Source: Pelagibacteraceae bacterium AG-390-A02 (GTDB lineage Bacteria; Pseudomonadota; Alphaproteobacteria; Pelagibacterales; Pelagibacteraceae). Taken from it: a DNA stretch of 39,922 nt. Positions within the stretch are counted from its first letter, which is position 1; each line of letters starts with the position of its first letter. A model generated the notes under the pieces. It was not told the origin of the DNA. It made no database searches and saw only the letters and a program-made list of their open reading frames with translations. This document shows positions 1 to 8,520 of the stretch, piece by piece. The DNA is taken from contig QCGU01000010.1 of assembly GCA_003278165.1 (NCBI GenBank), forward strand, positions 1 through 39,922. Reading direction: 5' to 3'. The position numbers and the translations under genes were made by a program.

Positions 1-999
1 TGTAGAAGTATAGTTTTTAGTAAGTTGAAACTGATATACAACTTGGTCTCCCCATTTAAATGCCATTTCACAACCTGCTAAATAAAATTCCCACATTCTA
101 AAAAAACGTTCATCAAACATATTGATAATTTTATCTTTATTATTCAGGCAATTTTCTTTCCAATGTCTTAATGTGTGAGAATAATGCATTCTTAATACCT
201 CAATATCAGATACAATTAAGCCAGCTTTTTCAATTGGGGTAGTCGCTTCACTTAAGCTTGGTGTGTAACCACCAGGAAATATATATTTTGTTATCCATGG
301 ATGAGGGTCTCTTGGAGGATTCACTGATCCAATAGTATGAATTAATGAAACTCCATCGTCTTTTAGAAGTTTTTCAACTTGTGAGAAAAATTTTTTATAA
401 AATTTTCTTCCGACATGTTCAAACATTCCAACACTTACAATTCTATCAAATTTTTCATCAAGTTCCCTGTAATCCATTAACATAAATCTTAATTGATTTT
501 CTAAATTAAGTTCTTTGGCTTTTTGTTTGCAATATTTTAACTGATTTTCTGATAATGTGATTCCAGTCACTTCACAATTTGCTGACCGCGCAATATCGAC
601 TGCTAAAGAGCCCCATCCACATCCAATATCTAATACTTTTTGGTTTGGTTTTATATTTAGTTTCTTAATTATATGTTGAATTTTATTATTTTGAGCAGTC
701 TCTAGAGTATCATTTTCATTTTTGAAGTAAGCACAAGAATATTGTCTTTTAGGATCTAAAAATAAATCATAAAGATCATCTTTGATGTCATAGTGATGTG
801 AAACATTCATTTTAGATTTTTTAATAAAATTAAAATTTGTTAAATATCTATATGAACCTCTTAATCTATTAATTAAATAACTAAAAAAATTTAAATCTCC
901 TCTTCCAAAATTCATCAAAGACAAATCTAAAAATTCTGTAAGACTTCCGTTCTCAATAACTATCTCTCCATCTGTATAAGCTTCTCCAAAATAAAGATC
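1..999 (-). CDS. cfa: Cyclopropane-fatty-acyl-phospholipid synthase, partial at both ends
   Basis: The minus strand is open from about 999 down to the left edge, roughly 333 codons. It encodes a SAM-dependent methyltransferase that adds a methylene bridge to unsaturated acyl chains of membrane phospholipids. The glycine-rich SAM motif VLDIGCGWGSLA lies at about 601-636. Other family landmarks are YSCAYF (near 735), VGMFEHVG (near 415-435), HTIGSVNPPRDPHPW (near 297-340), FPGGYTPS and the C-terminal FFRMWEFYLAGCEMAF. The last residues run off the left edge, so a few tens of residues may be missing there. At the other end the recognisable sequence DLYFGEAYTDGEI stops near 990-1000, where the DNA becomes identical to the inside of tldD. 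No start codon is visible, so the N-terminal part (probably 50-70 residues) is lost at the junction. The family call is firm; whether the gene is really broken in the organism depends on whether the junction is genuine. Confidence 0.88.
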
Positions 1000-1924
1000 A
1001 GGTGGTGAAGTATTAACAGATGTCCGACCATTAATTAGATTTAATGTATCAGTGATGTTAGAGAAAAACGGAAGAAAAGAAACTGGTGTATATGGAATAG
1101 GTGGAAGACAATCTTATGATGAATATTTAAAAAATGATAATTGGAAAACAGTATGTGAGGAAGCCTTTAGAATTGCGTCAGTCAATTTAGAAAGTAAACC
1201 TGCACCTGCAGGAGAAATGAAGGTGGTTCTAGGTCCTGGATGGCCAGCTATTTTAATTCATGAAGCAATTGGACATGGTTTAGAAGGAGATTTTAACAGA
1301 AAAAAAACATCCGCTTTTCATGATCTTATGGGCCAAAAAGTTGCCAGTGAAGGAGTAACGATTGTTGACGACGGAACAATTGATAATAGAAGAGGTAGTT
1401 TAACTATTGATGATGAAGGTACACCAACAGAAAAAACAGTATTAATTGAAAATGGGATATTAAAGAATTTTATGCAAGATAGATTAAATGCTAGATTGAT
1501 GAATACAAAATCCACGGGCTCAGGAAGAAGAGAAAATTATAGACACGTTGTTTTGCCAAGAATGAGAAATACTATGATGATGAGTGGAAATCAAACCCAA
1601 GAAGAAATGATTAAGTCAGTAGATAAAGGAATTTTTGCAGTAAGTTTTGGAGGAGGACAAGTTGACATTACATCAGGAAAATTTGTTTTTAATTGTACGG
1701 AGGCATACGAAATCAATAATGGTAAGATTGGTTCACCAATAAAGGGAGCTACATTAATTGGAGATGGTCCATCAATTCTAAAAGAAGTTTCAATGGTTGG
1801 AAATGATATGATGTTAGATCCTGGTATTGGAACTTGTGGTAAAGCTGGACAAGGTGTACCCGTTGGAGTTGCTCAGCCCTCAATCTTAATCGATAAAATG
1901 ACTGTTGGTGGAACTAAACTTTAA
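995..1924 (+). pseudogene. tldD: tldD fragment, 3' two-thirds (duplicate)
   Basis: This is an exact copy of codons 162-470 of the intact tldD at 4113. It keeps the HEAIGH metal-binding motif and the C-terminal Cys-containing glycine-rich segment, but lacks the first 161 codons and any promoter of its own. A stop codon at 992-994 closes the frame just before the junction. The first usable starts are GTG at 1052 or ATG at 1055, giving about 289-290 residues. Such a product would lack the N-terminal half of the TldD fold, so I treat it as a remnant and not a working protease subunit. Confidence 0.85.
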
Positions 1925-2326
1925 ATTATGGTTAAGGATCAAGAATATTTAAGATCAAAAGCTTCATATTGTTTAGATTTAGCTAAAAAATTGGGTGCAA
2001 CTGGATCAAGCGTGACAGTTGGTCATTCAATTTCAGAAACAGTCAATTTTAGAAATAATACTTTAGACGAGTCAAATAGATCTGATGGATTAGCAATAAG
2101 CATTGAAACTTATTTAGGAAAAAAAAGATCATCAATTTCTTCGTCAAACTTGTTAGATGATAACATTAAAACCTTAATAGAAAAATGTTTTGTAACAACC
2201 AAAAATACCCCTGAGGATGAATTTAATTCTTTACCAGATAAAGAACTTTTAGCTAAAGAAATTAAAAATTTAAATTTATATGACGAAACACACTTTGATA
2301 ATGAAAAAAAAATTGAGTATTTAAAA
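995..2326 (+). repeat. Direct repeat copy 1: duplicated tldD/pmbA internal segment (1332 bp)
   Basis: This segment matches 4596-5927 at a constant offset of 3601 bp. All stretches I compared were identical, including synonymous positions and the tldD-pmbA spacer. Identity begins at AGATCAGG (995) and ends after TTAAAA (2326). Left of it lies cfa on the minus strand; right of it lies a headless coiled-coil gene. There are no inverted repeats, transposase or target-site duplication at the edges, so it does not look like a mobile element. It is either a very recent segmental duplication with loss of flanking DNA, or an assembly or amplification chimera. Confidence 0.95.
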
Positions 2327-2380
2327 TTAAATCGAAAAAAAAAATTATTAAAAAACCTAAAGAAAAAAGTTTTCTTTTAA
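1928..2380 (+). pseudogene. pmbA: pmbA/tldE 5' fragment fused to unrelated sequence
   Basis: The first 133 codons are identical to the intact pmbA at 5529. At 2327 the sequence switches to unrelated DNA, and the frame continues for 17 codons (LNRKKKLLKNLKKKVFF) before stopping. That tail is an out-of-frame reading of the downstream coiled-coil gene. About 70 percent of PmbA is missing, so function is unlikely. Confidence 0.88.
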
Positions 2381-3360
2381 AAATAATAAATTTTCAAAAT
2401 TCTTTAAAACCTGAGATAAAATTAAAAATAAATCTTAACATAGAAAAATATATCCAAGCTTTTTTTGATAAAATTTCTGAAACAATCAGTAACTACAAAG
2501 TTCTTAAAAAAGATGAACAAAGAAGAATTAAACTCGAAAAACAGGAGCAAGAAAGACAGGAAAAGCTAGCTTTACAGGAAGCAAAGCAGAAGGAGCGAGA
2601 ACTAAAATTAAAACTAAATGAACAAGTATTAAAAGAAGAGATAAGATTAGAAAAACAAAGAACAAAGGAAATTAAATTATTTTTAAGAAAAGAGCAGGCT
2701 TTATTAAGAATTGAACAAGCTGAAAAGCAAAAGAAATTTTTACAACAATTAAAATTAGAAAAACAGATTGAAAAATTCAGAGTAAGGGAAGTTAAAGAAT
2801 TAGAAAAATTAGAAAAAATTTCATTAAAAGAAAAAAGAGAAGATTATGCAGGACTTCAACAGAGAATTGAGAAGTTAAAAGAGAAATATCGAATAATAAG
2901 AGATCAAAAAATAAGAGAGAGAGTAGAGGCATTAGGAGTAAAAATTCAAGGTGATGAAGACAGGGAAACATTATTAAGGAAAGAAAAAGAATATACATTG
3001 GCAAGACAAAAAATTGAGTTTGCTCTTGAAAGTTTTTATAGAAGCGCCAGTAGTTTAGTTTTTCAGTTAAATAAGAGACACATTACTAGACATATGTCTA
3101 TTTTTAGATGTATCGATAGAAGATTTGAGACAGGAGAAATATTTATAAAGTGGGATGAAGCACCTGATGAGGAATGGCTATTGTTAATTTATATTAAAAA
3201 TAATTCTCCAGATGAAGGAATAGTCATTGAAGATAAAACCAATCCCGAGAAAAATATATCTCACGAATTTAAAAATAATGAAATATTCAAAGCTTCTGAC
3301 ACTATGGTGGATTCGTTAACCCAATTAATTGCAAAAAAAAGAGAAAAAAATAACAATTAA
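2326..3360 (+). CDS. Lysine/glutamate-rich coiled-coil protein, 5' truncated at the duplication junction
   Basis: Frame 1 is open from just after a stop at 2314-2316 to the TAA at 3358-3360, about 345 codons of unique sequence. It has no ATG, GTG or TTG start near its beginning; the first possible start is a TTG at 2998, deep inside. I infer that the true N-terminus was lost at the junction at 2326/2327. Residues encoded by roughly 2500-2990 are a long K/E/R/Q-rich coiled coil (for example EKQEQERQEKLALQEAKQKE). The last 120 residues look globular, with WDEAPDEEWLLLIYIKNNSPDEG. I do not recognise the family. It lies just upstream of a two-helix membrane protein on the same strand, with which it may be co-transcribed. 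Confidence 0.7.
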   Translation: MKSKKKIIKKPKEKSFLLKIINFQNSLKPEIKLKINLNIEKYIQAFFDKISETISNYKVLKKDEQRRIKLEKQEQERQEKLALQEAKQKERELKLKLNEQVLKEEIRLEKQRTKEIKLFLRKEQALLRIEQAEKQKKFLQQLKLEKQIEKFRVREVKELEKLEKISLKEKREDYAGLQQRIEKLKEKYRIIRDQKIRERVEALGVKIQGDEDRETLLRKEKEYTLARQKIEFALESFYRSASSLVFQLNKRHITRHMSIFRCIDRRFETGEIFIKWDEAPDEEWLLLIYIKNNSPDEGIVIEDKTNPEKNISHEFKNNEIFKASDTMVDSLTQLIAKKREKNNN

Positions 3361-3390
3361 TTATTAGATCTAAATTAAGTATTATTAGTT

Positions 3391-3684
3391 ATGTTTTTTG
3401 GAATAATTGGGATGTTGATTTTGTATGTACTGTTAAAGTATATACTTGCTTGGATTAGATATTTCAATAGTCAGGATGAAAGATTAGGACAATCAACTTG
3501 GAGATGGAGTTATGATTATGAAGTTGATGGTGAAAGAGATATATCGGATTTAGATGACAAAAATTTTGTAAGATTGAGAAGAAAAAGAAATAAAATTATT
3601 ACTCTTATGTACTCTGTAGTTTTAATTATGTTTATTCTTTCAATGTCTTTATTAAGTCAGATTTTAATATTTTTTCTAAATTAA
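3391..3684 (+). CDS. Small two-helix membrane protein, unknown function
   Basis: This 97-residue protein starts at an ATG 30 nt after the coiled-coil gene. It has a hydrophobic segment at about residues 1-22 and another at 72-95. Between them is a charged central part (SQDERLGQSTWRWSYDYEVDGERDISDLDD) that would be a soluble loop. I do not recognise a family. The short gap suggests co-transcription with the coiled-coil gene, so the two may act together at the membrane, but nothing in the sequence proves this. The 3' end overlaps the convergent DCC-protein gene by 4 nt. Confidence 0.6.
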   Translation: MFFGIIGMLILYVLLKYILAWIRYFNSQDERLGQSTWRWSYDYEVDGERDISDLDDKNFVRLRRKRNKIITLMYSVVLIMFILSMSLLSQILIFFLN

Positions 3685-4028
3685 TTTTTTAATTGTTTTT
3701 TATTTTTCAAATATAGAAAATACGCAGCTATTTCATATCCATATTTAAAAATAGTAAATATGACTGGTAATTTAAAAAAATTATATAAGAATTTATATTT
3801 TGGTATCTTCTTCCAAACATAAAGAAAAGCCTCTGCACCTTCAATCACTTGGTCGTTTTCTTTGATGTGTAATCTTCTTAAAAGCTCTTTATCATTTTTA
3901 GAAGTTTCTTTTTCCGCATCTTTGTTGTCGGTAATATCTATCCAATCAATATCCTCAATATTTTCTTTTTTATACATATTGATTTCTGATCTGCAGATTT
4001 TGCATGAGTTATTAAAATAAACTTTCAT
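3681..4028 (-). CDS. DCC-type thiol-disulfide oxidoreductase-like protein (DUF393)
   Basis: This 115-residue protein opens with MKVYFNNSCKICRSEI. A CxxC pair (Cys9, Cys12) follows the first strand, as in the DUF393/DCC family, whose usual start is YDGxCxxC. The middle contains EGAEAFLYVWKKIPKYKFLY, matching the family's 'G..Af..iw..lP.y..l' region, and the C-terminus is hydrophobic (about residues 85-108). The family is predicted to be redox active; its substrates are not established. It lies between two plus-strand genes, convergent with the small membrane protein and divergent from tldD. Confidence 0.75.
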   Translation of the reverse strand: MKVYFNNSCKICRSEINMYKKENIEDIDWIDITDNKDAEKETSKNDKELLRRLHIKENDQVIEGAEAFLYVWKKIPKYKFLYNFFKLPVIFTIFKYGYEIAAYFLYLKNKKQLKN

Positions 4029-4112
4029 AAATTTATACTAACTTTAAAAATAAACATGTAAATGCGCCAAATGATTAGTTGAAAATTAATAATTAACTAC
4101 TATTTAAACCAA

Positions 4113-5525
4113 GTGAGTAATTTTTTTGATAAATCCGATCTATCCAGAAAAGATGCTGATAAAATAGTATCTGATACCTTGCAAAATTGCGATGATGGTG
4201 AACTATATTTAGAGGACACTAAATCCGAATCAATTTTATTGGATGATAATAAAATTAAAAGCTCAAGTTATAGCTCAGATTTAGGTTTTGGATTTAGAGC
4301 AATTACAGGAGAGGTAGTTGCTTATTCTCACTCTAATGAAATATCAAAAGATTCACTAAAAAAATCTTCTGAAAATTTAAAATCAACTCTGAAGTCGATG
4401 AAAGGCACGTACAATCATGATATTTCAAGATCTAATAAAAAATTTTATGAAGATATTAATCCATTAGAGCAAAAAACATTAAATTCAAAATTAGAAGTTT
4501 TAAATAAAGTAAATGAATATTTAAGAAAAAAAGACAATTCAGTAAAGCAAGTTACTACAAGTTTTGCAGGTGAACAAAAATCTATCGAGATTATCAGATC
4601 AGGTGGTGAAGTATTAACAGATGTCCGACCATTAATTAGATTTAATGTATCAGTGATGTTAGAGAAAAACGGAAGAAAAGAAACTGGTGTATATGGAATA
4701 GGTGGAAGACAATCTTATGATGAATATTTAAAAAATGATAATTGGAAAACAGTATGTGAGGAAGCCTTTAGAATTGCGTCAGTCAATTTAGAAAGTAAAC
4801 CTGCACCTGCAGGAGAAATGAAGGTGGTTCTAGGTCCTGGATGGCCAGCTATTTTAATTCATGAAGCAATTGGACATGGTTTAGAAGGAGATTTTAACAG
4901 AAAAAAAACATCCGCTTTTCATGATCTTATGGGCCAAAAAGTTGCCAGTGAAGGAGTAACGATTGTTGACGACGGAACAATTGATAATAGAAGAGGTAGT
5001 TTAACTATTGATGATGAAGGTACACCAACAGAAAAAACAGTATTAATTGAAAATGGGATATTAAAGAATTTTATGCAAGATAGATTAAATGCTAGATTGA
5101 TGAATACAAAATCCACGGGCTCAGGAAGAAGAGAAAATTATAGACACGTTGTTTTGCCAAGAATGAGAAATACTATGATGATGAGTGGAAATCAAACCCA
5201 AGAAGAAATGATTAAGTCAGTAGATAAAGGAATTTTTGCAGTAAGTTTTGGAGGAGGACAAGTTGACATTACATCAGGAAAATTTGTTTTTAATTGTACG
5301 GAGGCATACGAAATCAATAATGGTAAGATTGGTTCACCAATAAAGGGAGCTACATTAATTGGAGATGGTCCATCAATTCTAAAAGAAGTTTCAATGGTTG
5401 GAAATGATATGATGTTAGATCCTGGTATTGGAACTTGTGGTAAAGCTGGACAAGGTGTACCCGTTGGAGTTGCTCAGCCCTCAATCTTAATCGATAAAAT
5501 GACTGTTGGTGGAACTAAACTTTAA
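4113..5525 (+). CDS. tldD: TldD metalloprotease subunit
   Basis: This is a 470-residue TldD protein, full length for the family. It pairs with TldE/PmbA to form a cytoplasmic zinc protease that cleaves unfolded or small peptides. The metal-binding HEAIGH motif is at residues 250-255 (His250, Glu251, His255). The glycine-rich C-terminal segment with a conserved Cys (DPGIGTCGKAGQGVPVG) is present. The start is GTG at 4113; the upstream region is only 84 nt from the divergent DCC gene and must contain the promoter. pmbA follows after 3 nt, so the two are certainly one operon. Codons 162-470 are duplicated exactly at 995-1924. Confidence 0.96.
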   Translation: MSNFFDKSDLSRKDADKIVSDTLQNCDDGELYLEDTKSESILLDDNKIKSSSYSSDLGFGFRAITGEVVAYSHSNEISKDSLKKSSENLKSTLKSMKGTYNHDISRSNKKFYEDINPLEQKTLNSKLEVLNKVNEYLRKKDNSVKQVTTSFAGEQKSIEIIRSGGEVLTDVRPLIRFNVSVMLEKNGRKETGVYGIGGRQSYDEYLKNDNWKTVCEEAFRIASVNLESKPAPAGEMKVVLGPGWPAILIHEAIGHGLEGDFNRKKTSAFHDLMGQKVASEGVTIVDDGTIDNRRGSLTIDDEGTPTEKTVLIENGILKNFMQDRLNARLMNTKSTGSGRRENYRHVVLPRMRNTMMMSGNQTQEEMIKSVDKGIFAVSFGGGQVDITSGKFVFNCTEAYEINNGKIGSPIKGATLIGDGPSILKEVSMVGNDMMLDPGIGTCGKAGQGVPVGVAQPSILIDKMTVGGTKL

Positions 5526-5927
5526 ATTATGGTTAAGGATCAAGAATATTTAAGATCAAAAGCTTCATATTGTTTAGATTTAGCTAAAAAATTGGGTGCA
5601 ACTGGATCAAGCGTGACAGTTGGTCATTCAATTTCAGAAACAGTCAATTTTAGAAATAATACTTTAGACGAGTCAAATAGATCTGATGGATTAGCAATAA
5701 GCATTGAAACTTATTTAGGAAAAAAAAGATCATCAATTTCTTCGTCAAACTTGTTAGATGATAACATTAAAACCTTAATAGAAAAATGTTTTGTAACAAC
5801 CAAAAATACCCCTGAGGATGAATTTAATTCTTTACCAGATAAAGAACTTTTAGCTAAAGAAATTAAAAATTTAAATTTATATGACGAAACACACTTTGAT
5901 AATGAAAAAAAAATTGAGTATTTAAAA
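4596..5927 (+). repeat. Direct repeat copy 2: source copy within intact tldD-pmbA
   Basis: This is the intact counterpart of 995-2326. It spans tldD codon 162 to pmbA codon 133. Both edges fall inside coding sequence and happen to fall on codon boundaries, with nothing special at either edge. This copy is continuous with full-length genes on both sides, so it is the original. Confidence 0.95.
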
Positions 5928-6845
5928 GAGCTTGAGAGTGTTGCATCTTCAGAAGAAAAAATTGTAAATACAGAATCTAGTTTTACTGAAAATAAATCTA
6001 ATTTTATTTTAGCTAATAGTGATGGATTTTGTAATGGATATAAATCATCTTCATTTAGCGCTTCTTGCGTTACGGTTGCTAAAGATGAAAATAGTATGGA
6101 GAGAGATTATGAATTTACAAGCAAACGTCATTTATCAGACATTAAAAGTGCAAAAGAACTTGGTGAAAAAGCTTCTGAGCAAACTATAAGAAAATTAAGC
6201 CCGAACAAAATTGGCAGTGAAAAAATAAGCATTATATTTGACAAAAGGATAGCAAAAGGAATGCTAGGTGCATTTGCAGGCGCGATATCTTCAAATGCTA
6301 TTGCAAGAGGAACTTCTTTTCTTAAGGATAAAATAAATGAACAAATATTTTCAGAAACAATAAATGTAATTGATAAACCAGACATGAACAAAGGAGTTGG
6401 ATCTCAAATTTTTGATTCTGAAGGAGTAAAATCAGATACTTTAAATCTTATACAAAATGGTATTTTAAAAAATTATTTAGTCGATACTTACAATGGAAAG
6501 AAACTTAATTTAAAATCAAATGGAAGATGTGGCGGTACAACTAATTTATATTTTGATAATGGAAAAATTAGTTTCGAAGATTTACTAAATACTAACTCAA
6601 AACATATTTATGTAACTGAAACAATAGGCCATGGAAGTAATTTGGTTACTGGAGACTATTCAGTTGGTGCAACAGGATTCTTAATTGAAAATGGCGAATT
6701 TAAATTTCCGGTAAATGAAATAACAATTGCTGGAAATTTTAAAGATATGTTCAAAAATATAACTTTAGCTAATGATTTAGATTTTGAATATTCCGTCAAC
6801 TCGCCGACAATGATGATAGAGGGAATGACAGTTGCAGGTAAATGA
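5529..6845 (+). CDS. pmbA: PmbA/TldE, partner subunit of the TldD protease
   Basis: This 438-residue protein starts at ATG 5529, three bases after tldD stops. It has the TldE fold without the HExxxH metal site, as expected for the non-catalytic partner. The family's C-terminal glycine-rich elements are present (VTETIGHGSNLVTGDYSVGATGFLIENG, in two parts, and SPTMMIEGMTVAGK). Its stop overlaps the next start in an ATGA arrangement (6842-6845), implying translational coupling with the FAD protein. The first 133 codons are duplicated at 1928-2326. Confidence 0.95.
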   Translation: MVKDQEYLRSKASYCLDLAKKLGATGSSVTVGHSISETVNFRNNTLDESNRSDGLAISIETYLGKKRSSISSSNLLDDNIKTLIEKCFVTTKNTPEDEFNSLPDKELLAKEIKNLNLYDETHFDNEKKIEYLKELESVASSEEKIVNTESSFTENKSNFILANSDGFCNGYKSSSFSASCVTVAKDENSMERDYEFTSKRHLSDIKSAKELGEKASEQTIRKLSPNKIGSEKISIIFDKRIAKGMLGAFAGAISSNAIARGTSFLKDKINEQIFSETINVIDKPDMNKGVGSQIFDSEGVKSDTLNLIQNGILKNYLVDTYNGKKLNLKSNGRCGGTTNLYFDNGKISFEDLLNTNSKHIYVTETIGHGSNLVTGDYSVGATGFLIENGEFKFPVNEITIAGNFKDMFKNITLANDLDFEYSVNSPTMMIEGMTVAGK

Positions 6846-7813
6846 GCACTTACTGTGTCATTGGATCGGGAATATCTGGAGCTACAATTGCAAACCTATT
6901 AAATAAGAAACATTCTGTAGATCTCTATGATAAAGCAAGAGGTCCTGGTGGCAGATCATCATTTAAAAGGTTAGATAAAAAAATAGGGTTTGATCATGGT
7001 GTTCAATATATATCCCCTAAGAGTGATGAATTTAAAAAATTTACAACAAAACTTTTAGCAAAAAAAATATTAAAAAGGTGGAAAGGCCGACATATTTTTA
7101 AAAATAAAAAAATAAAAGAAAACAAAAACCATCAAAAAATTATTGGTAGACTAGGAAATAATGATATTAGCAAGTTTTTATTAAAAAAAATTAATTGTAA
7201 TTTTCAAAAAGAATTAAAAAAAATTGATTACAATAAAAACAAATGGAAACTTACCTTTTCTAATGGTGACAATAAATCTTATGATAATCTTATTTTAACA
7301 TGTCCGTATCCTCAATTAGTTAAATTAGCAAAAAAATTTATTAATCATTCATTTATCAAAAAAAAAATTAAAATGGATGCAAATATTACAGTCATGATAA
7401 AAATAAAAAAAACTGGAAAAAATATAAGCAGTTTTTTATTTGATGATGAAATTTTGGGTTGGGCTGCTAAAGAAAATAGTAAGTTAAGATTTAAAAGTAT
7501 TCATGATCTATGGACACTTCAAAGTACATCAAAGTGGGCAAATAAAAAAATAATGAAAAACAAAGAAAATAAAGATTTAAATTCAAAAATTTTAATTAAT
7601 AAATTTTTTAATCTTACTGGTATTAAAAAAACTAATATTCTATTTTCTATAAATCATGGATGGATGTATTCATCAAATTCAAAATCTTTAAAAATTAAAA
7701 GTTATTGGAACAAAAAAATTAATTTAGGAGTATGTGCTGATTGGTTTGTGGGACCTAGGTTGGAGGCAGGATGGATAAGTGCAAACGATCTTTTTAACAA
7801 AATTAGTAAATAA
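6842..7813 (+). CDS. Renalase-like FAD/NAD(P)-binding oxidoreductase
   Basis: This 323-residue protein begins with a Rossmann dinucleotide-binding motif, VIGSGISGATIANLL (GxGxxG at residues 8-13). It is followed by YDKARGPGGRSS, the acidic residue and GG-R element typical of renalase and amine-oxidase-type flavoproteins. The C-terminus NLGVCADWFVGPRLEAGWIS is the usual second flavin-contacting segment. The natural substrate is not known. The gene overlaps pmbA by 4 nt, so it is the third gene of the tldD operon. It is very lysine and asparagine rich, as expected for this base composition. Confidence 0.82.
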   Translation: MSTYCVIGSGISGATIANLLNKKHSVDLYDKARGPGGRSSFKRLDKKIGFDHGVQYISPKSDEFKKFTTKLLAKKILKRWKGRHIFKNKKIKENKNHQKIIGRLGNNDISKFLLKKINCNFQKELKKIDYNKNKWKLTFSNGDNKSYDNLILTCPYPQLVKLAKKFINHSFIKKKIKMDANITVMIKIKKTGKNISSFLFDDEILGWAAKENSKLRFKSIHDLWTLQSTSKWANKKIMKNKENKDLNSKILINKFFNLTGIKKTNILFSINHGWMYSSNSKSLKIKSYWNKKINLGVCADWFVGPRLEAGWISANDLFNKISK

Positions 7814-7815
7814 AA

Positions 7816-8496
7816 TTATTCAATATTTTTAAGCCTATATTCCCAATTTCCCATTCTTTCATAAGTAACTTTAACTATTACCGAGGTTTTCTTATCAAGC
7901 CATATATCAAAATTAAGCCTTTTGTCTTCTGGGAGTGACATATTTTTAGAAGTAAGTTTAAAATGATCAGTTTCAAACTCTTTTCCATTGATAGCAACGT
8001 TTTCCTTACCAATAAATGTAACTAATTGTTTTTTTATACTTCCAGAAATAGGACTTATTTGACTTTCTGCTTGTAAAATTTTGTGACTCCACCAATTTCC
8101 AATTATATTTTTTAGAGAAGCTTCACCCGAATATGAAGATCCTTCAATATTAAATTTTTTATTACTATTATCTAATTTTAAGCTTACAAATTTTTCTTTT
8201 TTATTTTGAAGTGTTTTTGATTGAAATGAAATTAAACGATCATTTAAATATATTTCTTCTCCATACCCCTCCACTTTAAAAATTGTTGCAGATAGTAATT
8301 TAACTTCAAATTTATATTGATTTTTAACTGTTGTTGTTTCACCGTCTCTCTCAAAAAAATAATTATTATATCCAATTACTTCATTATTTCTCAAGATCTC
8401 CATTTCTATTTTATCAAATTTGTTATAATGACCTATATGAGCTAAAGAAATTGATGAGAAAAATATAGCAAGTAAAACAACTAAAAACTTTTTCAT
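7816..8496 (-). CDS. Secreted/periplasmic protein, possibly DUF6134 family
   Basis: This 226-residue protein has a clear signal peptide: MKKF, a hydrophobic core, and a probable cleavage after SSISLA. The mature part is mostly predicted strands (EMEILRNNEVIGYNNYFFER, YKFEVKLLSATIFKVEGYGEE) with a WW pair (NWWSHKIL) and a C-terminal WEYRL. The layout resembles DUF6134 periplasmic proteins, but I am only moderately sure. It converges with the FAD gene (2 nt apart) and is divergent from the YczE-like gene with only 24 nt between the start codons. Confidence 0.7.
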   Translation of the reverse strand: MKKFLVVLLAIFFSSISLAHIGHYNKFDKIEMEILRNNEVIGYNNYFFERDGETTTVKNQYKFEVKLLSATIFKVEGYGEEIYLNDRLISFQSKTLQNKKEKFVSLKLDNSNKKFNIEGSSYSGEASLKNIIGNWWSHKILQAESQISPISGSIKKQLVTFIGKENVAINGKEFETDHFKLTSKNMSLPEDKRLNFDIWLDKKTSVIVKVTYERMGNWEYRLKNIE

Positions 8497-8520
8497 TAAT
8501 AGATATAGTTTATCATATTT

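Noticed and set aside
1318..1515. Minus-strand 65-codon ORF, also repeated at 4919-5116.
   Set aside because: It is the reverse of the tldD coding frame and occurs twice only because tldD is duplicated.
995..2326. Insertion sequence or composite transposon as source of the duplicate.
   Set aside because: There is no transposase, terminal inverted repeat or target-site duplication, and the copied unit begins and ends inside genes.
2792..3004. Minus-strand 70-codon hydrophobic ORF.
   Set aside because: It is the antisense reading of the Lys/Glu-rich coiled coil, which always looks Leu/Phe rich on the other strand.
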